The position numbers and the translations under genes are program-made. A model generated the notes under the pieces. The model saw only the letters and a list, made by a program, of their open reading frames with translations. It did not search any database and was not told the origin of the DNA. 64,000 nt of DNA, taken from assembly GCA_006226375.1 (NCBI GenBank), contig SBHC01000080.1, positions 1-64,000 of the forward strand, given 5' to 3'. Shown here piece by piece: positions 52,173-60,949 of the stretch. This DNA comes from Deltaproteobacteria bacterium. Its GTDB lineage: Bacteria; Myxococcota_C; UBA6777. Within the stretch, counting starts at the first letter, position 1; every line of letters starts with the position of its first letter.

Positions 52173-53432
52173 ATGATGAATGTTGAGAAGTGGTACCCGC
52201 TTTGTTGGAGCGCAGGATTGCTGTGTCTGTTGCTGCTCTCGGGTCATGCAAGAGCCCAAGACTCTGGCAAAGTGAGCCTGTTTGTGACAGGTGACACCGC
52301 CAAGCACGAGCGGGCAGCAACATGGGTGGAAGGCATTTGGGTAAATATCTTTCACAAGCGACTTCAGGATGCTGAGGTTTTCTTGGGTGCCCGTGGCGAT
52401 CAGGTCGCTGTGTTGAACAACGCCGAGAAGGCTTTTCTCGCTGGGAAAAAAGCCTACGAAGATCTCAACCCAGATCTGGCGTTTCGAAAGTTTCGAGAGA
52501 GCATCGGCTTGTTTGAGTCGGGGGCCTCGTACTTGTGGGATATGAACCGAGTGAGTCAGGCCTGGCTTTACTTGGGAGTGAGCTACCTGTTGAGTGGAAA
52601 ACGACTCGACGCTGAGAAGTCCTTTCTTCAGGCGTTGATCATTAATCCAACTGCGGACATCAAAAGTGTAACAACCGAAGCTGACAAAGTAAAAGTGTTC
52701 AAGCAGGTTGAGCAGCAGATCGGTTTGGCTCCTGTTGGCACTCTGGAGATTCGCACCACTCCCTATGCGTCGGTGTACATCAACGGAAAGTTGGCGGGAG
52801 CTGCTCCTGTTCGGTTGCGCCTGCGTCGAGGCAAGCACTTTGTGATGGTCCGTCGCGAAGGCTACAAACACTGGGGCAAAGTGGTCAGCGTGACCGGGCA
52901 AACGGCTCGGTTCTCGATGACGCTCGCGCCGTTGAATGCCCGAAGCAACTGGCTGCAAAGTGGAAAGCTTGCGACCCAAAGCCTCAAGCCACAAAGTAGC
53001 TTGCCCACCGGAGTGGCAGCGTTTGGCACCTTGTCCCAGTCCCGGTATGTGTTGCTGGCCAAGGTAAAGTTTCTGCCTGACGGGAAGCGAATTAAAATCG
53101 TAGCAGCCGCCTATGATGTTGTCTCCAAAAAACAACTGGCGTCAGGTGGGGCTGTCGCGGGCTGGGGGACCGAGCCCGATATTGTGAAGAAACTGGGAGA
53201 GCAGTTGCTCGCGGGGAATAGCGTTCGTCTGGGCGGTTGGCAAACAATTGGACGACGTCCTCCGCCTCCACCCAAGAAAGGCGGAAGCAAGGCAGGGCTT
53301 GCCGTGGGTCTTACCATCGGATTGTTGGTGTTGGCCGGCGGCGGTGTGGTGCTCGGCTTGTACCTCACAGGAAACCTGACTGGACCGCAATGCCCCGACA
53401 CAGGTAGCTGTGTCGAGATCAAGTTGGAATAG
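52173..53432 (+). CDS. Exported PEGA-domain protein with TPR-like region
   Basis: About 419 aa from the ATG at 52173. The signal peptide (PLCWSAGLLCLLLLSGHARA) ends before QDSG. The region about 25-195 contains helical TPR-like stretches (AEKAFLAGKKAYEDLNPDLA, AWLYLGVSYLLSGKRLDAEK). A PEGA domain follows at about 200-275 (GTLEIRTTPYASVYINGKLAG, APVRLRLRRGKHFVMVRREG). The C-terminal part has a beta-type domain and ends with a Gly/Pro segment, a hydrophobic helix (about 380-405) and a short tail with two Cys. It is the first of a set with the small lipoprotein 8 nt downstream. Members of this type occur in Myxococcota as envelope proteins; the function is not known. Confidence 0.8.
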   Translation: MMNVEKWYPLCWSAGLLCLLLLSGHARAQDSGKVSLFVTGDTAKHERAATWVEGIWVNIFHKRLQDAEVFLGARGDQVAVLNNAEKAFLAGKKAYEDLNPDLAFRKFRESIGLFESGASYLWDMNRVSQAWLYLGVSYLLSGKRLDAEKSFLQALIINPTADIKSVTTEADKVKVFKQVEQQIGLAPVGTLEIRTTPYASVYINGKLAGAAPVRLRLRRGKHFVMVRREGYKHWGKVVSVTGQTARFSMTLAPLNARSNWLQSGKLATQSLKPQSSLPTGVAAFGTLSQSRYVLLAKVKFLPDGKRIKIVAAAYDVVSKKQLASGGAVAGWGTEPDIVKKLGEQLLAGNSVRLGGWQTIGRRPPPPPKKGGSKAGLAVGLTIGLLVLAGGGVVLGLYLTGNLTGPQCPDTGSCVEIKLE

Positions 53433-53440
53433 GAAACAGC

Positions 53441-53896
53441 ATGAAACGTTCAACGTGGCGCCTGGGCCTGGTCTTTGGGATCGGCCTTTTGCTCCTGACA
53501 GCTTGTGGACAGCCGGTTCCGCGCCTGGGCATGTCCATTCGAGGACTGGACTCCAGACTCCTACAACAAATCAGCTTCCTCGATATGGCGCTGTTCGATG
53601 GCAGCAAGATTGAGTGCCAGCAGATCACTCCCGACAACTACAAGTCGGACAAGAAGGTGATCCAGGAGTCCCGGATCCCGCCGTTCAAAAACAAAAACGA
53701 CATTGTCGCGCCTCTCTTCGTGAAGGAGTCACGGCCTTACTTGCTGCAAAACCTCGTGGAAGGTCGCAACCTTGTCGTGTTTGTCGTGGCGTTTAACAAC
53801 GACAAAAAGAGCATGGCCGAAGGCTGCATTGGTAACGTCAACTTGTTTGCAGGCCAGACCAAGGTCATTCCCATTACGCTCAAGCCCATCCAGTGA
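53441..53896 (+). CDS. Small lipoprotein of unknown function
   Basis: 151 aa; GGA and AGGAAAC lie upstream of the ATG. The signal peptide (GLVFGIGLLLLTACG) has a good lipobox LTAC, so the mature protein should be anchored to a membrane. The mature part has no recognisable motif (RGLDSRLLQQISFLDMALFD, VIQESRIPPFKNKNDIVAPL). It follows the PEGA gene by 8 nt and is very likely translated from the same mRNA. The next start, for the OYE-type gene, is about 70 nt further. Confidence 0.8.
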   Translation: MKRSTWRLGLVFGIGLLLLTACGQPVPRLGMSIRGLDSRLLQQISFLDMALFDGSKIECQQITPDNYKSDKKVIQESRIPPFKNKNDIVAPLFVKESRPYLLQNLVEGRNLVVFVVAFNNDKKSMAEGCIGNVNLFAGQTKVIPITLKPIQ

Positions 53897-53969
53897 TTCT
53901 CTCTCCTTCGCTTCCTTTTTCTTTCTTCTACATGTTTGTTTTGTGCCGCTCTCTCCCATAGGAGGACGT

Positions 53970-55262
53970 ATGCCGTCACGCTTGCAAGACCCCATCTCAT
54001 TGGGTGCATTGAACCTGCGCAACCGACTGTACAGGGCTCCTGTTCTGGAAGGAGCGGGCTCTGCCAAGAACCCAGCCAAGGTCTACGCGAAACACTTTGT
54101 GCCCAACGCAGAGGCTGGAGTGGGCTTGATCATTCAGGGGAACACCATCGTTCAGCCGGAAGGGCGGACCTCCCCTGGGATGTCGGCGGTGCATGACCAG
54201 GAGAGCCTGCTTGTGTTCCGTCCGATGACAGAAGCGATCCACAAAGCGGGCGGTCGGATCGTCATTCAATTGGGGCACGGTGGGACCTACGCGCTGGAGT
54301 CCTGGCACCAGGAAGCGATGGCGGCGCGGACGCGTCCTCCGCTTGCGCCCAGCCCTCTGCCGTGGTGGATCCGGCTGATCTTGGACAGCGTTCATGTCCC
54401 AACCACCGAAGAGGTGGAAGGCATGACCCAACGGTTTGGGCAGGTCGCTGCCTGGGCTCGCGACGCCGGCTACGATGGAGTCCAGCTGGCTGGAAGCAAC
54501 GCCAAGCTCCTGCACCAGTTCCTGAGCCCTGTGTACAACCGACGGACTGACAAGTACGGCGGTGATCTCGATGGACGGACTCGAATCCTTCGTGAAATCC
54601 GCGAGTCGATTGCCCAACAAGCCGGCAGCGACTTTCCCGTGTTGCTTAAGTATACCGCGGTTGAGAACACTCTTTGGGGGAAGGGGATTACCCTTGATGA
54701 GGGAGTGGCGATCGCGAAGAAAGCGGAAGAATGGGGTTTTCAGGCCGTCACTCCTGTGATCGCTGACATGCTGCCCAACACAGCGATCTGCCGCGGTGAT
54801 TTTCCGAAGCACACGTTTCGCCACAAGAAGCTGAGGCAGACCATGCGCGAAGCGGCAGGCAACGCCTATCGTTTCTATGTGATTGCCACGGCGATGTGGT
54901 TTTCGTCTCGGCGTTATCCGTTTCAGCCTGTATGGAACCGCCCGGTGTTCTCGGCTGTTCGTGACGCTGTCTCCCTCCCTGTCTTTGGTGTAGGTGGGAT
55001 TCGGACGCCTCAGGAAGCGGCCACCATTTTGCAGCAAGATGAAGCCGATCTGATCGGGATTGGCCGACCGTTCTATGCAGAGCCTCTTCTCCCCAAACGC
55101 TTCCTTGCAGCCTCCGCCGACGAACCCTTTCCGGCCATGGCCTGCGAAAACTGCAACCGCTGTATCATGCCCCAAATGGTCGGGATGGCAGGCGTTTGCT
55201 ACAATCCTGAAACTCACCAGCGGCGCAAAGAGTTGGCAGCGATGGGGACTCCTCCTGCCTGA
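53970..55262 (+). CDS. OYE-family NADH:flavin oxidoreductase with C-terminal Cys cluster
   Basis: 430 aa from the ATG at 53970, which follows a strong AGGAGG; the longer frame from 53772 is a shadow over the lipoprotein gene. The TIM-barrel has PISLGALNLRNRLYRAPV near the start, VIQLGHGG for the flavin region, AGSNAKLLHQFLSPVYNRRT (the Y-x-LHQFLSP-N-R signature) and YGGDLDGRTR. GVGGIRTPQEAA and GIGRPFYAEP form the phosphate end. The C-terminus has CENCNRCIMPQ and, 11 residues on, VCYN, close to the C-x2-C-x2/3-C-x11-C iron-sulfur motif of 2,4-dienoyl-CoA reductase-type OYEs, but the following flavin/NADPH domains are missing. It would act as an FMN ene-reductase. A VOC gene lies 35 nt downstream. 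Confidence 0.88.
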   Translation: MPSRLQDPISLGALNLRNRLYRAPVLEGAGSAKNPAKVYAKHFVPNAEAGVGLIIQGNTIVQPEGRTSPGMSAVHDQESLLVFRPMTEAIHKAGGRIVIQLGHGGTYALESWHQEAMAARTRPPLAPSPLPWWIRLILDSVHVPTTEEVEGMTQRFGQVAAWARDAGYDGVQLAGSNAKLLHQFLSPVYNRRTDKYGGDLDGRTRILREIRESIAQQAGSDFPVLLKYTAVENTLWGKGITLDEGVAIAKKAEEWGFQAVTPVIADMLPNTAICRGDFPKHTFRHKKLRQTMREAAGNAYRFYVIATAMWFSSRRYPFQPVWNRPVFSAVRDAVSLPVFGVGGIRTPQEAATILQQDEADLIGIGRPFYAEPLLPKRFLAASADEPFPAMACENCNRCIMPQMVGMAGVCYNPETHQRRKELAAMGTPPA

Positions 55263-55297
55263 CCAATCAACCATCATCCAAAGGGAGAGCGTTGCCT

Positions 55298-55726
55298 ATG
55301 AGCACAACGTTACGTCCGTTTCATCTGGCCTGCCCAACGAGCAACTTGGCGCGACAACGGAAGTACTACAACGAGGTGATCGGCTGCACGGAAGGCCGAT
55401 CGTCGGAGACCTGGTGTGACTTTAACTTCTTCGGTCACCAGTTGGTGTTTCACGAGCTACCGGGGTTTTCCATGAAGGATGCCACCAACCCGGTAGACGG
55501 CCATGATGTTCCACTGCCTCACTTTGGTGTGGTCCTCACGATGGATGATTGGCGAGAGCTGCGTGATCGTCTGGTTGACGCCGAGACAGACTTTATCATT
55601 GAGCCTTACATCCGGTTTGAAGGTCAGCCAGGGGAGCAAGCCACCCTGTTTTTCCGCGATCCTGATGGATATGCTTTGGAATTTAAGGCCTTTGACGACG
55701 ATCGTTCCCTGTTCCAAAAGGAGTAG
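55298..55726 (+). CDS. VOC-superfamily protein (glyoxalase/extradiol-type fold)
   Basis: 142 aa from the ATG at 55298; a TTG at 55292 is the alternative. The start LRPFHLACPTSNLARQRKYY is the usual first beta-alpha unit, with His as a likely metal ligand. GHQLVFHELPG includes a second possible His, and LPHFGVVLTMDDWRELRDRL starts the second module. The end ATLFFRDPDGYALEFKAF has the usual DPDGxxxE, with Glu as the final metal ligand. VOC proteins include glyoxalases, dioxygenases, and antibiotic-binding proteins; substrate is unknown. Its close spacing behind the OYE gene suggests joint action on a small electrophile, as inference. Confidence 0.85.
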   Translation: MSTTLRPFHLACPTSNLARQRKYYNEVIGCTEGRSSETWCDFNFFGHQLVFHELPGFSMKDATNPVDGHDVPLPHFGVVLTMDDWRELRDRLVDAETDFIIEPYIRFEGQPGEQATLFFRDPDGYALEFKAFDDDRSLFQKE

Positions 55727-55845
55727 AACGGGCGTTTTCTTAAATTTTCTTTTCGCGCGATGCCGCTCTACCGCTGAGTTTTCGGCGATTGGAGAAGGAT
55801 TGTTTGAGAAAACTAGCAACCCAGAGAGGGAGATGTCGATACTAC

Positions 55846-55884
55846 ACAGTGTTCAGACACAAACTCACAGACAACACTGTCTGT
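55846..55884 (+). promoter_or_regulatory. Nested inverted repeats upstream of the Gly-rich gene
   Basis: ACAGTGTT (55846-55853) and AACACTGT (55873-55880) are a perfect 8-bp inverted repeat, and ACAGAC (55867-55872) and GTCTGT (55879-55884) a second overlapping one. A TTGACA follows at 55885-55890 without a good -10. The pair could be operators or alternative hairpins in the leader. Confidence 0.5.
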
Positions 55885-55918
55885 TTGACAAGGTACACAC
55901 CTTTACAGGAGATTCAAA

Positions 55919-56842
55919 ATGAACGGAATTAGCGGATACTCAGCGAGTTTCACCAACTTCCAAATCAACAACAGCTTCGGAAGCTTTGGTGTGGGTCAGG
56001 CTCAGCAGTCCCTGGCTCCTTCGTTTCAGCTCAGCAACTACATGGCAAACTCCTTCTCCCATGGACCTGCTCTCGGCAGCAACATGATGTCGGATATGTC
56101 CATGGCTCAGACTCAGGGCTTCAACGCTGCAGCCAATCAGGCTCGTTCGTTGACCGCTCCCGCTGGTGGAAATTTCCTGCAAGGCATCCAACAAATGATG
56201 GGTCAACTCACCCAAATGCTGCAAACCTTGACGGGTATGAAAGCTCCAGGTGCAGGCACCGCTGGCGCTCTCCCCACTCCCAGCCCCGCAGCGATGGGCC
56301 AAGTGCAGCAGCCCCAACCGGCTGGCATCGCGCAAGCTCCCCAGCAAGCACAACAAGCTGGTGGCCAGCAAAAAGGTGGTCTTCTTGGTGGACTCCTCGG
56401 AACCTTGACCAAAGGTTTGGGCGGCGGTCTCCTCGGTGGCCTCTTGGGTAAAGTCATGGGCGGCAAAGGCTTGGGTGGCGGACTCAGCGCAATCACCGAC
56501 CTGGTCGGCGGCCTCTTCGGTGGCGGCAAGGGCGGCAAGGGCGGCGGCATCGGCGGCATCTTGAAAGGCCTCCTTGGTGGCATCCTCGGCGGTGACAAAG
56601 GTGGCAAGGGCGGCGGCATCGGTGGCATCCTCAAGAACGTCTTGGGCGGCATCCTCGGCGGTGGCGACAAAGGCGGCAAGGGCGGCGGCATCGGCGGCGT
56701 CCTCAAAGGTCTCCTCGGTGGAGTCCTGGGTGGCGGTGACAAGGGCGGCGGTCTGTTGGGCGGTCTCCTCGGTGGCGGAAAAGGCAAAGGCATCGGTGGA
56801 GTTCTCGGTAAGGTCGCTGGTGGTCTCCTCTCCAAGATCTAA
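55919..56842 (+). CDS. Gly/Leu-rich low-complexity protein (GLLGG repeats)
   Basis: 307 aa; AGGAG lies 7 nt upstream of the ATG. There is no clear signal peptide. The first ~130 residues are rich in Ser, Asn, Gln, Met and Ala with helical character (NFLQGIQQMMGQLTQMLQTL). The rest is a low-complexity array of GLLGGLLG, GGILGG, GGDKGGKGGG and IGGILKGLLGG modules, with Lys regularly spaced. The alternation of short hydrophobic Leu/Ile/Val runs with Gly and Lys suggests an assembly or amphipathic surface protein, and might phase-separate or form a fibre. It resembles other repetitive Gly-rich proteins only in composition. The next gene downstream is the trigger-factor-like chaperone, about 250 bp on. 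Confidence 0.7.
   Translation: MNGISGYSASFTNFQINNSFGSFGVGQAQQSLAPSFQLSNYMANSFSHGPALGSNMMSDMSMAQTQGFNAAANQARSLTAPAGGNFLQGIQQMMGQLTQMLQTLTGMKAPGAGTAGALPTPSPAAMGQVQQPQPAGIAQAPQQAQQAGGQQKGGLLGGLLGTLTKGLGGGLLGGLLGKVMGGKGLGGGLSAITDLVGGLFGGGKGGKGGGIGGILKGLLGGILGGDKGGKGGGIGGILKNVLGGILGGGDKGGKGGGIGGVLKGLLGGVLGGGDKGGGLLGGLLGGGKGKGIGGVLGKVAGGLLSKI
56519..56830 (+). repeat. GC-rich tandem repeats in the Gly-rich gene
   Basis: Repeated blocks coding GGGKGGKGGGIGGILKGLLGG-like modules (GGC-rich codons, about 80-100 bp apart, three main copies). Strong internal similarity at silent positions indicates recent duplication and possible instability. Confidence 0.7.
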
Positions 56843-57089
56843 TCTTCCCCATCTCCTCCCTATCCTAGCTTCTTTCCCCTTCTTTTTGACACTCCCTGGT
56901 TTCTCCCCTATCTCTCTTTCTCTCTCCCGTCCAATCTTTTGGTAGACAACCCTTTCTTTTTCGACAGGGCTCGTTTATCCTCGGATGCGTTGCCAATCAC
57001 AAAGCGTGTTCGACCTTTGCGACTTCCTACATGAAGTCCAATCTGTTTGGATAGATAGAGATAGGTTCCAACCGATAGCGAGGTACTTG
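56843..57089. other. Pyrimidine-rich intergenic leader
   Basis: About 250 bp. The first ~100 bp is strongly C/T-rich on the plus strand. TTGACA at 56886-56891, a 17-bp spacer and TATCTC at 56909-56914 is a possible promoter for the chaperone gene, with only a partial -10. No gene is seen. Confidence 0.45.
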
Positions 57090-58214
57090 ATGACAAACGA
57101 TCCCAAAAATACACAGGAATCGGGACAAGAGAAACCGGAAGAGCCCAAAAAGTTGGAAATCATTGGTGGTGGAGCGAATTCGTACACCGCCAAGATGATG
57201 CGTCAGCTTGCGGAGACCGCTCCTGTTGTCAGCAGTGAGTTGGATCTTTCCGAGTTGCCAGCTGCAGAGCTTCCCAACTTGAGTTCGATCACTGTGCAGG
57301 TGCCACCGTTTCCCGAGATCACCGAACAAGACGTGATGGCGCGCTTTGAGCTGATCTATTACGATACTTGTGTGGAGCGAAGCCTTCGTACTGTTGGTGA
57401 AGCGGTCGAAATGGGCGATGAATTGCTTCTCGACCTGGTGGGATATGTGAACGGTCAGATCATGCCATTCAGCGCCCAGGAAAATCTTCGGATCCGTCTG
57501 GAGCCTGATAGTATCCAACCAGGTGTCGGCAAAGCCCTCGCCGGCGCTCCTGTTGGGGAGACAAAGACCGTTGCGGTTGATGTGCCCCAAGACAATGGGA
57601 ACCCGATCAAGGTCGCCTTTGTCATTGATATTAAGAAAGCTGCATCGCTGACGTTTCCCAAGCCTGAAGATCCTGCGACCCTTAAGGCTCTTGGTATGGG
57701 TGACACCCTGGATGATGTCTATGGTGCCATCGCACGATCGCTCAGCCAAGAACGCGACGGTGTGATGCTGGCCCAGTGCATGGGGTTGGCTCTGGAAGCC
57801 GTCGCTGCTGCTGTTGACATTGAGATCAGTGATGAGTTGATCGACACCGAGATTCGCTCCCAGTGGACCCGGAACGAAGGTCGCTTCCTGATGGACAAGG
57901 GTGCGTCGCGAAAAGATATGGACGATGCTGTTGAGGCCTGGTTACGGGATGAAAACACCCGGAACGTTGCCCGTGAACGCCTCAAGATCGCGGCCATTAT
58001 GATGTTGTACACCATCCAAGATCCTTCAGAGTTAACGCCTGAGGAAGTGGAAGGCTTCTTCGCCGACTACGCGAAACGAAACAACATCGACTATGACAAG
58101 TGGCGAGGTTCTCTCGCAGGGAAAGAGGAAGACCAAGAGGCACTCCTCAACGAGTACCTCTACCTTCGCACCGTGACCCACATTACCTCCGAAGTAAACC
58201 TTCAGTTCACCTAG
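57090..58214 (+). CDS. Trigger-factor-like chaperone lacking the ribosome-binding domain
   Basis: 374 aa from the ATG at 57090 (GAGG 6 nt upstream); the form from 56985 is rejected. The sequence lacks the N-terminal ribosome-binding domain of trigger factor (no GFRxGKxP signature). It begins with an acidic, disordered stretch (about 1-60), then a PPIase/FKBP-like section (about 75-190: ITEQDVMARFELIYYDTCVE, VEMGDELLLDLVGYVNGQIM, GAPVGETKTVAVDVPQDNG). The C-terminal helical chaperone region follows (about 195-374: GDTLDDVYGAIARSLSQERD, EVEGFFADYAKRNNIDYDKW). A cytoplasmic folding factor is likely, possibly for a special client. The adjacent Gly-rich gene is one candidate client. Confidence 0.75.
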   Translation: MTNDPKNTQESGQEKPEEPKKLEIIGGGANSYTAKMMRQLAETAPVVSSELDLSELPAAELPNLSSITVQVPPFPEITEQDVMARFELIYYDTCVERSLRTVGEAVEMGDELLLDLVGYVNGQIMPFSAQENLRIRLEPDSIQPGVGKALAGAPVGETKTVAVDVPQDNGNPIKVAFVIDIKKAASLTFPKPEDPATLKALGMGDTLDDVYGAIARSLSQERDGVMLAQCMGLALEAVAAAVDIEISDELIDTEIRSQWTRNEGRFLMDKGASRKDMDDAVEAWLRDENTRNVARERLKIAAIMMLYTIQDPSELTPEEVEGFFADYAKRNNIDYDKWRGSLAGKEEDQEALLNEYLYLRTVTHITSEVNLQFT

Positions 58215-58269
58215 TCATCACGCTGGGTTCTCCCCCCATCCTTCTTTCCCGCTCCAAGCAACGTTTCCC

Positions 58270-60897
58270 TTAAATTGCTGACACGTGCCATTCGTCCAAC
58301 AACTGGTTGATACGAGGGGATTGCCGATCCAATCGGTACGCCTGCTGGAGGTGCAACTCCGCATCGCTGTGCTGTTGTAAATGCTTCTCCACAAGAGCCA
58401 ACTGCGTGTAGGTCGCTGCAGCAGTCTGATGGTTTTGGATGTGGGGAGCCTGTTTGTTCAACAAAATGCGTAACTCGTTGTAAGCGCCTTGCTCGTAGAG
58501 GTGGGCTCGAATTCTCTCAAACGCGATAGGATGGAGAGGATCGAGAACTAGGGCATGATGGTAGAAGGGTAGAGCGGCTTCGGGTTTTTCCTGGTAGCGC
58601 CAGAGGTCTCCCCAACGCAGATACAACTTGGCCAACGAGGTTGTTGGATCTGGCCGCTGCTCCACTCGTTGGACCCTTCGCTGCACGGCTGAAAACATTT
58701 CCATCCAGGCGTTGTGCTGGGCTGCGAGATGTTCGGCTTCTTCAAGCACAGGGTCTGGTGTATGTGGTGACTCAATCAGTTGCTGTAGACGGTCTTGAGC
58801 GAGGCTTGTCTGGTGATCAAGGAACAAAGCCCGACAAATCTCCAAGCGTAGGTAGGGAGCCTCTTGGGGAGACAGATCGCCTTCTCGCTCTGCCAAGAGG
58901 TTCACCAGCAGCATCCGTGCTTTGGGGTAGCGAACAATGCGCTGTATCAGGTCCAACGAGTGGGTGATGGGTGGGTGGTACAGAAGAAGATCCGACAACG
59001 CTTGCATGGCTGTGTGATAGTCGTGCAATGGATCCAGCGACACCATCACAATCTTACGCAGCAAAAACGGATGTGTACTTGGAGAAGGCAGTTGTGTGAG
59101 AAGCTGACCCAAGGTTGGAATGAGCTGTCTGTAATCTCGAATTTGTTCGTACACATCGCACAGCGACAACAGAAGATCTGGATCGTGTGGGGTGATTTGC
59201 TGTGCCTGTCGTAGAAATTGGAGCGCTTCTTCCGAACGTTCCAGGGAGTGGTGAAGGAGCTCAGCTGTGCTGCGGAGCAAGAACGCCCGAACTGGTGGGG
59301 CCGATTGAAGCTCTAACTCTTTCTGATAAAGGGTCAGGGCCTTCTCATAATCGCGTTGCTGCAGCGCGTGTTGACGCACCTTGTGAATGGCCTCGATGTG
59401 ATGTGGGTGAGACTGCAGTATCCGCTCGAACGTATGGATTGAGTCCTGGGGTGGCTCGGGCGGAGGGCACTGCATTTGGAAGGCCTGGCTTCCTTTGCCC
59501 TCTCTCGCCAGTGCGTACAAGATCGAATGCAGCGCATGCTCTGTCGGCAGCGTTTGGCTGTATCGAATCAACCGGGTGAGGAGGCGGCGGTTCTGTGGAT
59601 GGAACGACAACGCCATCAAGCCCAGCGTGAGGCTCTCCTTGGGGCTTTGCTTCTCGCTACAGAGGGTGAACAGATCAGCCAAAGACTCCTGAACATAGAG
59701 CGGATCGTCAATGCTCGTGAGGTGGATTCGGAAGATCTTTCGAAGCGTCGACCATTGCTCTCGTTCCACCAACACTTGCGTCGTCCAATGGAAGAGCTCG
59801 ATATCATGGGGTCGTTGAAGCAACGCCTGGAGATAAAACGGAAGCGGATCTGTGTGGCGAAGCTTGTTCTTGTGCAGCGCCTGGAGCAGCTCCGATTGCA
59901 GCGGCTGTGAGCAGGGCAAGGGAACTCTCTGGGTTTGCGGCGACGTGAGAATGGTGTCCAATATGTCCCACTCTTCACGCGGAATCAGAACATCGAACAG
60001 ATAATGCCAGGACGATGGCTCTGTTGGGTTCTCTGCGAGCAGCGCCCGCCAGCAACGAACAACTAGAGCGTGACGTTCTGTCTGTGAGAGGCCTTGTTGG
60101 GCCGCTTCCATCAACTGTCTTCTTGCTTCGTACCAGTCTGGCTGTTTCGAGGCTTGTACTTCCAACTCTTCTGCTGTGAAGGCTTCCAAGGGAGCGGCAA
60201 ACTTGTCTCGCACAACTTGAGAATGAAGCGCTTGGGCCGCCTGGTGATACAGCTTGGCTTGCGACTCCTGTAGGCTCTGCCTCTCCAGCTCTTGCAGAAG
60301 CTGCTGGAGGTGCTCGTACCATTGGTTCTCCTCAAAGGTCTGGAGGATGTGCTGCCATTGCAAGGGATGCGGAGGGTGCGGATGACGCAGCCACTCCAAC
60401 AGCAAATAGAGCGCATGAGACGGTTGAGGGGCCAATCGTGTTGCGAGCAGCAACGCTTTGTGCCGGGCTTCCAGTTGAAGAGGACTTGGTGTGGGACAGC
60501 GTCGAAGGAAGCGCAAGTAGTAATCTCGAAGGGGCTCCCAGGCACGTATTCGCGTTAAGGCCACTTCTGTATTGCGGAATGCTTTTTCGTGTCCTTGCTG
60601 TGTCGCGTACAAGTGCTCTAGCGCGCTCAATAACGTGGAAGAGATCGAAGGGTAGGTGTAGCAGTCCCGCAACGCGACAGCCTCGGAGCCAATGCCAAAC
60701 GAGGAGGGAAGGGCGCAACGCAGATCGTTGTGGGCCTGACCCGAGCAGTCCACCATCAGGAGCTGTTGACGCTCTTCGACAAGCAAACGTGCAAGCTCTG
60801 GGTAGTGCGGTTCAATCTTTTCAAGGAGACGTGGAAAAACAGAAGGAGGGTAGTTCTGGCTTAAGTAAATCGCTACGGACTGAAGTTGAGCCGCCAT
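58270..60897 (-). CDS. Large TPR-repeat protein of unknown function
   Basis: 875 aa, mostly helical with many degenerate TPR units. Clearer ones occur near residues 470-520 (ERILQSHPHHIEAIHKVRQH, ALQQRDYEKALTLYQKELEL), about 560-600 (RSEEALQFLRQAQQITPHDP), and at the end (LRWGDLWRYQEKPEAALPFY, HALVLDPLHPIAFERIRAHL, ALVEKHLQQHSDAELHLQQAYRL). No signal peptide or transmembrane segment is obvious, so it is probably cytoplasmic. It lies 52 nt downstream of the GltJ-like gene on the same strand and is likely cotranscribed, which suggests a scaffold for that trans-envelope protein. The high Leu/Gln/His content is consistent with TPR solenoid. I do not recognise a named family. Confidence 0.8.
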   Translation of the reverse strand: MAAQLQSVAIYLSQNYPPSVFPRLLEKIEPHYPELARLLVEERQQLLMVDCSGQAHNDLRCALPSSFGIGSEAVALRDCYTYPSISSTLLSALEHLYATQQGHEKAFRNTEVALTRIRAWEPLRDYYLRFLRRCPTPSPLQLEARHKALLLATRLAPQPSHALYLLLEWLRHPHPPHPLQWQHILQTFEENQWYEHLQQLLQELERQSLQESQAKLYHQAAQALHSQVVRDKFAAPLEAFTAEELEVQASKQPDWYEARRQLMEAAQQGLSQTERHALVVRCWRALLAENPTEPSSWHYLFDVLIPREEWDILDTILTSPQTQRVPLPCSQPLQSELLQALHKNKLRHTDPLPFYLQALLQRPHDIELFHWTTQVLVEREQWSTLRKIFRIHLTSIDDPLYVQESLADLFTLCSEKQSPKESLTLGLMALSFHPQNRRLLTRLIRYSQTLPTEHALHSILYALAREGKGSQAFQMQCPPPEPPQDSIHTFERILQSHPHHIEAIHKVRQHALQQRDYEKALTLYQKELELQSAPPVRAFLLRSTAELLHHSLERSEEALQFLRQAQQITPHDPDLLLSLCDVYEQIRDYRQLIPTLGQLLTQLPSPSTHPFLLRKIVMVSLDPLHDYHTAMQALSDLLLYHPPITHSLDLIQRIVRYPKARMLLVNLLAEREGDLSPQEAPYLRLEICRALFLDHQTSLAQDRLQQLIESPHTPDPVLEEAEHLAAQHNAWMEMFSAVQRRVQRVEQRPDPTTSLAKLYLRWGDLWRYQEKPEAALPFYHHALVLDPLHPIAFERIRAHLYEQGAYNELRILLNKQAPHIQNHQTAAATYTQLALVEKHLQQHSDAELHLQQAYRLDRQSPRINQLLDEWHVSAI

Positions 60898-60949
60898 GTA
60901 CCGCTCTGCTGGTGCTGAGGTCTTTTGAGGGAGGTGCGCGAAAGGATTT

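Noticed and set aside
53997-55277. Minus-strand frame of about 426 codons opposite the OYE gene
   Set aside because: The sense gene has clear OYE motifs and a strong ribosome site; the antisense sequence is not protein-like.
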